This document shows, in pieces, positions 1 through 6,442 of a stretch of 8,591 bases of DNA. Both the position numbers and the translations under genes were made by a program. The DNA comes from Dehalococcoidia bacterium (GTDB taxonomy: Bacteria > Chloroflexota > Dehalococcoidia > Dehalococcoidales > E44-bin46), in contig DAOWAU010000024.1 in assembly GCA_030634425.1 (NCBI GenBank), positions 1 to 8,591 on the forward strand, given 5' to 3'. Under the pieces are notes generated by a model. It had not been told where the DNA came from. It saw nothing but the letters and a program-made list of their open reading frames with translations, and searched no databases. Position 1 is the stretch's first letter, and every line of letters begins with the position of its first letter.

Positions 1-509
1 AGGAGATAATCGTGTTCAGAAACGACAAGATAACCATTGAGGAGATTGAAAGGCTCTCTCCTCAACGCATCGTCATCTCTCCGGGTCCGGGCACTCCAGA
101 GCACACTGGCATCTCCAATGATGCTATCCAACACTTTGGGCCGCGGCTTCCTCTCCTCGGTGTCTGCCTCGGTCACCAGTGCATCGGCTATAGCTATGGA
201 GCAAAGATAGACCGCGCCAGTGAAATCAAGCACGGCAAGTCATCACTTATCCACCACGATGGCAAGGGGCTCCTCGCCGGACTGCCCAACCCCTTCCCCG
301 CCATCCGCTACCACTCGCTAGCGGTGGTGCGTGATACCCTACCCGACTGCCTTGAGGTCAGCGCCTGGACAGAAGATGACACCATTATGGGACTGCGCCA
401 TAAGCAACTCCCCGTAGAGGGGGTTCAGTTCCACCCCGAGTCCATCATGACCGAGGTGGGTAAGGACTTACTCAAGAATTTTCTAAATCAGAAGGAAACC
501 AATGATTAA
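1..509 (+). CDS. trpG: Anthranilate synthase glutamine amidotransferase subunit, 5'-truncated by window edge
   Basis: Class I glutamine amidotransferase that hydrolyses glutamine and passes ammonia to TrpE to make anthranilate from chorismate. The visible part keeps the oxyanion-loop SPGPGTP, the nucleophile elbow GVCLGHQ (Cys codon 165-167) and the C-terminal FHPES with the His (432-434) and Glu (438-440) of the catalytic triad. The reading frame is open to the left edge, where the codons before GTG at 12 read E-I-I, giving EIIVFRNDK. That is normal TrpG interior sequence, so the GTG is a valine codon and not the start. Roughly 25-30 N-terminal residues lie outside the window. Its stop overlaps the trpD start by 8 bp, implying coupled translation. 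Such subunits can also serve PabB in folate synthesis. The trp-operon context favours TrpG, but a dual role cannot be excluded. Confidence 0.96.
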   Translation, partial: EIIVFRNDKITIEEIERLSPQRIVISPGPGTPEHTGISNDAIQHFGPRLPLLGVCLGHQCIGYSYGAKIDRASEIKHGKSSLIHHDGKGLLAGLPNPFPAIRYHSLAVVRDTLPDCLEVSAWTEDDTIMGLRHKQLPVEGVQFHPESIMTEVGKDLLKNFLNQKETND

Positions 510-1518
510 AGAAGCCATTGAATCGTTAGTCTCCGGTCGCTCCCTTACCTCTGAGCAGGCTTCAGGGGTAATGGAGGAGATAATGGGCGGCAAGGCCACC
601 CCAGCCCAGATTGCCGCCTTTATTACTGCGTTACGAATCAAGGGGGAGACAGCGGATGAGATCGCGGGATTGGCCAGGGTTATGCTGGCTAAGGCAATCC
701 CGGTAAAGGTAACCTCGCCGGTGGTTGATACCTGTGGCACCGGGGGTGATAAGTCCTCCAGCTTTAATGTCTCTACCGCCGCCGCCTTTATTGCCGCCGG
801 GGCAGGACTGAAGGTAGCTAAACACGGCAATCGGGCCATGAGCAGCCGTTGTGGCAGCGCCGATGTCCTTGAAGCGTTAGGGGTCGACATTGAGCTCGAG
901 GCGGAAGCAGTAGCCGAGTGCCTGGAGAAGATAGGCATCGGCTTTATGTTTGCCCCCCTCTTCCACCCGGCGATGAAGTATGCCGCCGGCCCCCGCCGTG
1001 ACATTGGCATCCGCACCGTGTTTAATATCCTCGGCCCTCTGGTCAGCCCCGCCCATGCCCAGTTTCAGGTTATGGGTGTTGCCACCAAAGAGCTGGGAGA
1101 GAAGATCGCCTCCGTCCTCCAGCGCCTCGGCACCAAACACGCCCTGGTGGTGCACGGCATTGATGGTATGGATGAAATCTCAATCGCCGACAAGTCGCTG
1201 GTGTGGGAGGTCACAGAGGAGGGGGTGTTGCCCCCCTACGAGGTTTCCCCCCAGTATTTTGGCTTTAAGGAGGCAAAGCTTAAAGAGATTAAAGGCGGGA
1301 CGCCTGAAGATAATGCCCGGATACTACGCTCCGTCCTGAAGGGAGAGCGAGGACCAAGACGGGATATAGCGGTTATGAATGCGGCAGCAGCAATAGTCGC
1401 CGCCAATCGGGCATCAGACCTCAAAGAGGGTGCCCGTATTGCCCAAGAGTCCATCGATAGCGGACGAGCCCTGGAAAAACTCGACGCCCTAATCAAGCTC
1501 AGTCAGAGCCTGGATTAG
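502..1518 (+). CDS. trpD: Anthranilate phosphoribosyltransferase
   Basis: Transfers the phosphoribosyl group of PRPP to anthranilate, the second step of the tryptophan branch, in the cytosol. The 338-residue length is normal for a monofunctional TrpD, with no TrpG fusion. The small helical N-terminal domain spans about residues 1-70. The PRPP-binding loop is DTCGTGGD (GTGGD at 79-83), followed by NVSTAAA, then KHGNR at 107-111 and SSRCGSADVLE from 114. Cys117 sits where many homologues have Ser. The HPAMKYAAGPRRDIGIRT segment (155-172) carries the conserved arginine region of the anthranilate site, and DGMDE (221-225) the acidic pair that binds magnesium. The start ATG lies inside the end of trpG and is preceded by AGAAGG at 490-495, a reasonable Shine-Dalgarno. 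A 17-bp gap separates it from trpC. Confidence 0.98.
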   Translation: MIKEAIESLVSGRSLTSEQASGVMEEIMGGKATPAQIAAFITALRIKGETADEIAGLARVMLAKAIPVKVTSPVVDTCGTGGDKSSSFNVSTAAAFIAAGAGLKVAKHGNRAMSSRCGSADVLEALGVDIELEAEAVAECLEKIGIGFMFAPLFHPAMKYAAGPRRDIGIRTVFNILGPLVSPAHAQFQVMGVATKELGEKIASVLQRLGTKHALVVHGIDGMDEISIADKSLVWEVTEEGVLPPYEVSPQYFGFKEAKLKEIKGGTPEDNARILRSVLKGERGPRRDIAVMNAAAAIVAANRASDLKEGARIAQESIDSGRALEKLDALIKLSQSLD

Positions 1519-1535
1519 ACTTATCCCAGAAAGAG

Positions 1536-2303
1536 ATGCTGAACGAAATTATCGCCCAAAAAAGGGAAGAGGTCGAACAAAGGAAGGAGAGCATGCCACT
1601 ATCCCGCTTGAAGGAGCTCATTGCCCGGCGGGAGACACCCCTTGATTTTGCTCTCGCCCTTGAGGATGCCCATACCCGGTTGATTGCCGAGGTGAAGCGA
1701 GCCTCCCCATCACGAGGAGTGCTCTGTCCCGATTTCCACCCGGTTGACATCGCCCAAAAATATGCCCAGGGAGGCGCTGCTGCTATCTCAGTACTAACTG
1801 AAGCCAACTACTTCGAAGGCAGCATCAACCACCTGACGGCAATCAGAGAGGAAACCAATCTTCCCCTGCTGAGGAAGGACTTCATCTTTGACCCATATCA
1901 GGTGTATGAATCCCGTGCTTACGGTGCCGATGCCCTGCTACTGATAGCGGCTATCCTCAGCCAGAAACAGCTGGAGGAGCTCCTTTCTCTGAGCCACCAT
2001 CTCGGCCTGAACTGTCTGGTTGAAACCCACAACCGAGACGAGGTAGAAAGGGCAGTTAACAGCCAAGCTAAAATCATCGGCATCAACAACCGAGACCTCA
2101 CCACCTTTGCCATTGACATCAACACCACCCGCCGGTTACTCCCCCTTATTCCCCAGGGAAGAATCGCGGTCAGTGAAAGCGGCATCAGCAGCCGCAGCGA
2201 CGTGGAAAAGCTAAAGGGATGGGGAATTAATGCGGTGCTGGTGGGCGAGGCTCTGGTTACTGCCGGTGATATCGTGGCCAAAGTGAGAGAACTGATAATA
2301 TGA
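1536..2303 (+). CDS. trpC: Indole-3-glycerol-phosphate synthase
   Basis: Ring-closing decarboxylase that converts carboxyphenylamino-deoxyribulose phosphate to indole-3-glycerol phosphate. It is a single TIM barrel of 255 residues with no TrpF fusion. Conserved motifs appear in barrel order: LIAEVKRASPS (Lys54 is the beta-1 lysine), LLRKDFIFDPYQV (Lys114, equivalent to the general-acid lysine of the family), LVETHN (Glu163), GINNRDL (Asn184), AVSESGI (Glu214, Ser215) and AVLVGEAL (234-240) at the phosphate end. The residue roles come from the known family, not from this sequence alone. The ATG at 1536 starts an MLNEIIAQKREEV helix typical of TrpC. The upstream AGAAAGAG (1528-1535) abuts the start, so the ribosome site is weak and the gene probably relies on continued translation from trpD. 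Its stop overlaps the trpF start in an ATGA. Confidence 0.98.
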   Translation: MLNEIIAQKREEVEQRKESMPLSRLKELIARRETPLDFALALEDAHTRLIAEVKRASPSRGVLCPDFHPVDIAQKYAQGGAAAISVLTEANYFEGSINHLTAIREETNLPLLRKDFIFDPYQVYESRAYGADALLLIAAILSQKQLEELLSLSHHLGLNCLVETHNRDEVERAVNSQAKIIGINNRDLTTFAIDINTTRRLLPLIPQGRIAVSESGISSRSDVEKLKGWGINAVLVGEALVTAGDIVAKVRELII

Positions 2304-2959
2304 CCAAGGTCAAGATTTGTGGAATTAAAGAGAAGGCTCACGCCCTGGCGGCGATTGAAGCCGGGGGCGACTTTATTGGACTGGTCTTTGCTCCCAGCCA
2401 GCGGCGGGTGACCCCTGCCCAGGCAAGCGAGATAATCAGCGCCGCCAAGAGTCGCAGCCATGCTATCGGCACGGTCGGCGTTTTCGTCAATATGCCAGCC
2501 CCTGAGATAAATGCCATCGCCGATGACTGCAATCTGGACTGGGTTCAGCTCAGCGGCGATGAGTCCTGGGAGTACTGTCGCCACATCACCAAGCCTCTAA
2601 TCAAGGCGGTTCGGATAAGGCAAGGTCAATCCCCTGAACAAATCGCGGCTGATTTAGCCGCCGGGGCAAGAATACTCTCCGCTCAAAAGCACCTCTACCT
2701 TCTTGACACTCAAGTCAAGGGCAGGTATGGTGGAACAGGAACAACCTTCGACTGGAGCCTGGCTCGGCAGGCAGCGGCACAATTCCCGGTGATTCTCGCC
2801 GGTGGCCTTACCCCGGATAACGTAGCTCAAGCAATTGAGTCAGCGGCACCGTGGGGGGTGGATGTTTCCTCCGGGGTGGAGGCGGACGGGGTCAAGGATA
2901 TAGCCAAAATCAGGGCCTTCATTGAAGCGGTAAGGAAGGCGGATGACAGTAAAAGATAG
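2300..2959 (+). CDS. trpF: Phosphoribosylanthranilate isomerase
   Basis: Amadori isomerase that turns phosphoribosylanthranilate into the substrate of TrpC. It is a stand-alone TIM barrel of 219 residues, close to the family norm. The VKICGIK motif at the N-terminus contains the catalytic base Cys7, and [19 protein letters not shown] holds the catalytic acid Asp136 and the first glycine-rich loop. [10 protein letters not shown] (166-175) and GVDVSSGVE (186-194) form the phosphate-binding end. The usual QLHG signature reads QLSG here (Ser85), a minor change. The start overlaps the trpC stop by 4 bp (ATGA) with only a poor Shine-Dalgarno, so translation is probably by termination-reinitiation. 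The end of the gene overlaps trpB by 17 bp. Confidence 0.97.
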   Translation: MTKVKICGIKEKAHALAAIEAGGDFIGLVFAPSQRRVTPAQASEIISAAKSRSHAIGTVGVFVNMPAPEINAIADDCNLDWVQLSGDESWEYCRHITKPLIKAVRIRQGQSPEQIAADLAAGARILSAQKHLYLLDTQVKGRYGGTGTTFDWSLARQAAAQFPVILAGGLTPDNVAQAIESAAPWGVDVSSGVEADGVKDIAKIRAFIEAVRKADDSKR

Positions 2960-4148
2960 GCAGTTACCCGACTCCCACGGTTACTTCGGGCAGTACGGCG
3001 GCAAGTTTGTCCCCGAGACACTGATGTCAGCCCTTGACGAGCTGGAGCAGGCTTACCTTGATGCTCAGGCTGACCCGGAGTTCCAGCAGCAATTCCAAAA
3101 ACTATGCCGGGAGTACATTGGTCGCCCTACCCCCCTGTATCCAGCTCAGCAACTTTCAGCAAAAATAGGTGGGGCTACCATCCTGCTGAAGCGCGAAGAC
3201 CTGGCTCACACCGGGGCTCACAAGATTAATAATGCCCTGGGTCAAGGGCTACTGGCTAAGCGTATGGGGAAGACCCGAATCATTGCCGAGACGGGGGCCG
3301 GTCAGCACGGGGTAGCCGCCGCCACGGTATGCGCCATGCTAGGTCTCCAGTGCATCGTATATATGGGTGAGGAGGACGTCCAACGCCAATCATCCAATGT
3401 CTTCCGCATGAAACTGCTGGGTGCCGAGGTGCGCCCGGTATCCTCAGGCAGTCGCACCCTGAAGGATGCCATTAATGAAACTATTCGGGATTGGGTAACC
3501 AACATCCAGGACACCTATTACCTTCTCGGCTCAGTGGTCGGTCCCCACCCCTACCCCATGATTGTCCGTGACTTTCAATCGATAATCGGAGAGGAAACAA
3601 AAGAGCAGGTGATGACCATGTATAACCGCCTGCCCGACTACCTGGTCGCCTGCGTCGGCGGGGGTAGCAACGCCATAGGTCTATTCCATCCCTTTTTCCA
3701 CGAAAAAAGCGTCAAGTTCATTGGCGTTGAAGCCGCCGGGCGAGGCCTAGAGACTGCTCTCCATGCCGCCTCCTTAGTCGCTGGGAGGAGTGGTGTGTTA
3801 CATGGAACCAAGTCGCACCTATTACAGGACAAGAGCGGCCAGATACAAACAACCCACAGTATTGCCCCCGGGCTGGATTACCCCGGGGTAGGACCTGAGC
3901 ATAGCTACTATAAAGAGACAGGCCGCGCCACCTATGTAGGAGTTACCGATGCTCAAGCACTGGAAGGTTTCAGGCTCCTCTGCGAGACCGAAGGGATAAT
4001 CCCGGCGCTGGAGCCGGCCCATGCTATCTACTATGCCGCCGAACTAGCCGCCGATTTACCCCAGGACCAGCTTATAGCTATCAATCTTTCCGGCCGGGGC
4101 GATAAGGATTTAGACATTGTGGCCGAAGCGATGGGAATGAACCTATGA
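2943..4148 (+). CDS. trpB: Tryptophan synthase beta subunit (TrpB1 type)
   Basis: PLP enzyme that condenses indole with L-serine to give tryptophan, normally as the TrpA2B2 complex with indole channelled from TrpA. At 401 residues it is a standard-length TrpB1. Visible motifs are GRPTPLY (60-66), the PLP-lysine segment [13 protein letters not shown] (Lys94), AETGAGQHG (catalytic Glu116), GGGSNAIG (239-246) holding the PLP phosphate, [11 protein letters not shown] (310-320), ALEPAH with Glu358, and LSGRGDKD (Ser383) near the pyridine nitrogen. The region around residues 100-190, which forms the TrpA-communicating domain, is complete. The ATG at 2943 is supported by AAGGAAGG at 2932-2939 and by the typical [17 protein letters not shown]-terminus soon after. 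The 17-bp overlap with trpF and the ATGA overlap with trpA suggest tightly coupled, stoichiometric synthesis. Confidence 0.98.
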   Translation: MTVKDRQLPDSHGYFGQYGGKFVPETLMSALDELEQAYLDAQADPEFQQQFQKLCREYIGRPTPLYPAQQLSAKIGGATILLKREDLAHTGAHKINNALGQGLLAKRMGKTRIIAETGAGQHGVAAATVCAMLGLQCIVYMGEEDVQRQSSNVFRMKLLGAEVRPVSSGSRTLKDAINETIRDWVTNIQDTYYLLGSVVGPHPYPMIVRDFQSIIGEETKEQVMTMYNRLPDYLVACVGGGSNAIGLFHPFFHEKSVKFIGVEAAGRGLETALHAASLVAGRSGVLHGTKSHLLQDKSGQIQTTHSIAPGLDYPGVGPEHSYYKETGRATYVGVTDAQALEGFRLLCETEGIIPALEPAHAIYYAAELAADLPQDQLIAINLSGRGDKDLDIVAEAMGMNL

Positions 4149-4921
4149 GCCGTATCACATCTGTCTTTAAACCAGGATATAAGGCACTCATCGCCTACAT
4201 CACCGTAGGCTACCCCAGCCTGGAGACAACCTATGAGGCAGCATCCGTCCTCGCTGATAATGGCTGTGACATCATTGAACTCGGCATCCCCTTCTCCGAC
4301 CCCCTGGCTGATGGCGCCACCATCCAGAAAGCGAGCTATCAGGCCCTCCAGCAGGGTATCACCCCCCAGATTTGTCTAGAGGCAGCCTCCCAATTACGCC
4401 AGAGGGTAGCTGTGCCCCTGGTATTTATGAGCTACTATAACCCGATACTCAGCTTTGGGCTGGAGGTTTTTTGCCGGGCTTCAACTAAGGCGGGAATTGA
4501 TGGTATAATAATCCCCGATTTACCCCCAGAAGAGGGAATTGAACTGCAAACAAGCACAAGCAAGCACAAGCTCGACCTGATATATCTCCTCGCCCCCACC
4601 AGCACCGAGGAACGCGTCTCCTTGGTAGCGGAAAGGTGCCGAGGGTTTATCTACCTCGTTTCCCTCACCGGTGTCACCGGAGCCAGACAGGCTCTGCCCC
4701 CGGGACTAGAGGACTTTGTCGGCCGAGTTAGGCAAAAGGCACAGCAACCTCTTTGCGTCGGCTTTGGCGTGTCTAACCCGGAGCAAGCCCAGCGCGTAGC
4801 CAGGATAGCCGATGGCGTTATTGTCGGCAGCCGCCTCATTCAGCTAATGGAACAGGATGCCACCCTCGCTTCCCTCAAATCTTTTACCAAAAGCCTGCGA
4901 GAGGCTTTGAATCTGGTATAA
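4145..4921 (+). CDS. trpA: Tryptophan synthase alpha subunit
   Basis: Cleaves indole-3-glycerol phosphate into indole and glyceraldehyde 3-phosphate and delivers the indole to TrpB. It is a 258-residue TIM barrel, normal for TrpA. The signature [15 protein letters not shown] contains both catalytic acids, Glu45 and Asp56 (Glu49 and Asp60 in the Salmonella enzyme). Loop 6 and its preceding strand are present as [13 protein letters not shown] (Tyr170 onward), and the phosphate site as GFGVSNPEQ (206-214) and VIVGSRL (225-231). The ATG sits in the ATGA overlap with the trpB stop. The upstream GGGA (4133-4136) is a weak ribosome site, so coupling to trpB is likely. A short perfect 10-bp tandem repeat (4551-4570) falls in a variable helix and does not disturb the frame or length. 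The last codons overlap a candidate promoter for the next gene. Confidence 0.98.
   Translation: MSRITSVFKPGYKALIAYITVGYPSLETTYEAASVLADNGCDIIELGIPFSDPLADGATIQKASYQALQQGITPQICLEAASQLRQRVAVPLVFMSYYNPILSFGLEVFCRASTKAGIDGIIIPDLPPEEGIELQTSTSKHKLDLIYLLAPTSTEERVSLVAERCRGFIYLVSLTGVTGARQALPPGLEDFVGRVRQKAQQPLCVGFGVSNPEQAQRVARIADGVIVGSRLIQLMEQDATLASLKSFTKSLREALNLV
4890..4908 (+). other. Stem-loop (7-bp perfect inverted repeat) at the 3' end of trpA
   Basis: AAAGCCT (4890-4896) and AGGCTTT (4902-4908) are perfect reverse complements around a 5-nt GCGAG loop, within the last codons of trpA. No T-run follows, so this is not an intrinsic terminator for the operon. It could be an mRNA 3'-end or processing hairpin, or an operator half-site pair upstream of the trpB2 -10 element. 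It could also be chance, since it lies in coding sequence for SLREAL. Confidence 0.35.
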
Positions 4922-4922
4922 T
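4914..4922 (+). promoter_or_regulatory. Candidate extended -10 promoter for the TrpB2 gene
   Basis: The sequence TGGTATAAT is a perfect extended -10 (TGnTATAAT) overlapping the trpA stop codon (TAA, 4919-4921). A start of transcription near 4929 would give a leader of about 20 nt carrying the strong Shine-Dalgarno. There is no convincing -35 at 16-18 bp spacing (4894-4899 reads CCTGCG), so activity would depend on the extended element. The same 9-mer occurs by chance inside trpA at 4501-4509, which lowers confidence. Confidence 0.42.
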
Positions 4923-4937
4923 ACTTCAAATTAAATA

Positions 4938-4945
4938 AAAGGAGG
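4938..4945 (+). promoter_or_regulatory. Strong Shine-Dalgarno of the TrpB2 gene
   Basis: AAAGGAGG lies 4 nt before the ATG at 4950, in an A-rich, presumably unstructured spacer. It is the strongest ribosome site in the window and contrasts with the weak sites inside the trp operon. It indicates that this gene is translated independently rather than by coupling to trpA, and it fixes the start codon. Confidence 0.75.
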
Positions 4946-4949
4946 ACAC

Positions 4950-6308
4950 ATGGAGAGGACAAAGTTTATCCTCGACGAAAAAGATATGCCAACTCGTTGG
5001 TATAACATTCTGCCCGATTTGCCCGAGCCCCTGCCCCAAGTGTTGCACCCGGGCACAAAACAACCAGTAACCCCTGATGACCTAGCCCCTATCTTTCCTA
5101 TGGCTCTTATTATGCAGGAGTTTAGCCCGGAGCGTTACATTGAAATCCCCGAGGAGGTGCAGGCTATTTACCGCACCTGGCGCCCTACAATATTGCATCG
5201 GGCACATCGGCTGGAGAAAGCCCTGGATACACCAGCCAAGATTTTCTTCAAGTATGAAGGTACAAGCCAGGCGGGAAGCCATAAGCCTAACACCGCTGTG
5301 GCTCAGGCTTACTACAACAAGAAAGAAGGGGTCAAGCGCCTGGCTACCGAGACCGGCGCCGGTCAGTGGGGCAGTGCTCTGGCTATGGGCTGCATGTTCT
5401 TCGATATCGAACTCAAGGTGTATATGGTCAAGATTAGCTATGAGCAGAAGCCCTACCGCCGCATCTTGATAGAGACCTGGGGGGCTACGGTTGTACCCAG
5501 CCCCAGCACGGATACCAAAGCCGGACGTGATATACTAGCCCAAGACCCCGAATGCACCGGCAGCTTAGGATTAGCCATCAGTGAAGCGGTGGAGGATGCC
5601 GCCACCCGTGATGATACTCATTATTCCCTGGGCAGCGTACTCAACCACGTTCTGCTTCACCAAACCATCATTGGCGAGGAAACCAGGAAGCAGATGGAGA
5701 TGGCCGGTGAGTATCCCGATATTATCATCGGTTGCATCGGTGGCGGTTCAAACTTCGCCGGGCAGTTCCTACCCTGGATCAGAGATAAGATCAGTGGGGA
5801 AAAACCAGACCTGCGCATTATCTGCGTTGAACCTAAAGCCGCCCCCACTCTGACCAAGGGACCCTATGCTTATGATTTCGGCGATGTGGCTGGCCTCACC
5901 CCCCTGCTCAAGATGTACACCTTAGGGCACACCTTTATCCCATCCCCAATTCACGCCGGGGGGCTACGCTACCACGGGATGGCACCCATCATATGTCACC
6001 TCCATAAACTAGGCTTAGTCGAAGCCAGAGCTGAATACCAAATCCCCGTCTTTGAGGCAGGGGTAAAGTTCGCCCGAACCGAGGGGATTATCACCGCCCC
6101 TGAGCCCTGCCATAACGTCAAGGTAGCCATTGATGAAGCCCTTAAATGCAAGGAATCAGGCGAATCTAAAAACATCCTGATAGCTCATAGCGGGCACGGG
6201 CACTTCGACCTGGCTGCCTATGATGAGTACCTCTCCGGAAGGATGAAGGACTATGAATTTCCTGAAGACAAGGTAAAGGAGGCGCTGACCCACCTGCCTA
6301 AACTATAA
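4950..6308 (+). CDS. trpB2: TrpB2-type tryptophan synthase beta-like PLP enzyme
   Basis: A fold-type II PLP enzyme of the TrpB2 (TrpB-related) family, 452 residues, about 50 longer than the neighbouring TrpB. The N-terminal 75 residues ([17 protein letters not shown], then [13 protein letters not shown]) are the family's characteristic extension. Core motifs run parallel to TrpB1: [14 protein letters not shown] with PLP-lysine Lys112, [13 protein letters not shown] with Glu134, [11 protein letters not shown] (phosphate cup, 264-268), APEPCH with Glu385 and HSGHGHFD with Ser414, where TrpB1 has LSGRGDKD. Family knowledge: TrpB2 enzymes make tryptophan from indole without standard TrpA contacts, and some characterised members prefer O-phosphoserine to serine. 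The substrate here is inferred. It follows trpA by 28 bp with its own Shine-Dalgarno and possible promoter, so a role in indole salvage or a TrpA-independent route fits. All key residues are intact, so it should be active. Confidence 0.93.
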   Translation: MERTKFILDEKDMPTRWYNILPDLPEPLPQVLHPGTKQPVTPDDLAPIFPMALIMQEFSPERYIEIPEEVQAIYRTWRPTILHRAHRLEKALDTPAKIFFKYEGTSQAGSHKPNTAVAQAYYNKKEGVKRLATETGAGQWGSALAMGCMFFDIELKVYMVKISYEQKPYRRILIETWGATVVPSPSTDTKAGRDILAQDPECTGSLGLAISEAVEDAATRDDTHYSLGSVLNHVLLHQTIIGEETRKQMEMAGEYPDIIIGCIGGGSNFAGQFLPWIRDKISGEKPDLRIICVEPKAAPTLTKGPYAYDFGDVAGLTPLLKMYTLGHTFIPSPIHAGGLRYHGMAPIICHLHKLGLVEARAEYQIPVFEAGVKFARTEGIITAPEPCHNVKVAIDEALKCKESGESKNILIAHSGHGHFDLAAYDEYLSGRMKDYEFPEDKVKEALTHLPKL

Positions 6309-6348
6309 ATAGTGGGGTTATTCACCAACATCCCTATGCTTCTTCCCT

Positions 6349-6406
6349 GGGAGGGGTGAGGGGTTTTTGCCTCTGTGCGGCATAACCAATCTCCCCTCCC
6401 CTTTTT
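6349..6406 (+). terminator. Candidate intrinsic terminator after the trp cluster
   Basis: GGGAGGGG (6349-6356) is perfectly complementary to CCCCTCCC (6393-6400), and five T residues follow at 6402-6406. The 8-bp stem is entirely purine on one arm and very GC-rich, but the 36-nt loop is long for a classical terminator and one C separates stem from T-run. A smaller hairpin, CCCT/AGGG with a 3-nt loop (6345-6355), lies just before another T-run (6364-6368). Position, 40-100 bp after the TrpB2 stop and before a new promoter, supports termination here. Confidence 0.45.
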
Positions 6407-6433
6407 GTTCCAATTTGGCTCACGTGCTATAAT
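6405..6433 (+). promoter_or_regulatory. Promoter of the HtrA-type protease gene (extended -10)
   Basis: TGCTATAAT (6425-6433) is a perfect extended -10. A partial -35, TTGTTC (6405-6410, three of six matches to TTGACA), lies upstream at the ideal 17-bp spacing. Predicted initiation about 7 bp after the -10 falls at 6440-6443, essentially on the ATG at 6443. This implies a leaderless or nearly leaderless mRNA, consistent with the lack of any Shine-Dalgarno. The -35 overlaps the T-run of the preceding terminator candidate. Confidence 0.6.
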
Positions 6434-6442
6434 TGAACCGCA

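Larger units (their letters stand above)
6309..6442. other. Intergenic region between the trpB2 and htrA-type genes (134 bp)
   Basis: The only intergenic space above 30 bp in the window. It contains a purine/pyrimidine-skewed inverted repeat with T-run (terminator candidate) followed without a gap by the protease promoter. The first 40 bases after the TrpB2 stop show nothing recognisable. I find no small open frame with a ribosome site and no RNA gene here. Confidence 0.8.

Noticed and set aside
12..14. GTG as the start codon of trpG
   Set aside because: The frame is open upstream and encodes E-I-I before it, matching TrpG interior sequence. The true start lies outside the window.
483..1016. 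Minus-strand open frame (177 codons) over trpD
   Set aside because: Shadow of trpD in GC-rich sequence; Ala/Ser-rich with no family resemblance.
1919..2584. Long minus-strand open frame (221 codons) across trpC/trpF
   Set aside because: It is antisense to two clearly functional genes, shows no recognisable motif or ribosome site and has low-complexity Ser/Arg/Leu composition typical of shadow frames.
4501..4509. TGGTATAAT extended -10 inside trpA
   Set aside because: It is dictated by the conserved DGIIIPDL coding sequence, has no -35 and no gene start follows. It shows that this 9-mer can occur by chance.
4551..4570. Perfect 10-bp tandem duplication (CAAGCACAAG twice)
   Set aside because: The unit is not a multiple of three, yet frame and length match TrpA. 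Most likely a coincidence of Ser/Thr/Lys codons in a variable helix.
6349..6363. Possible G-quadruplex on the plus strand
   Set aside because: Only three adjacent G-tracts are present; a fourth is more than 30 nt upstream.
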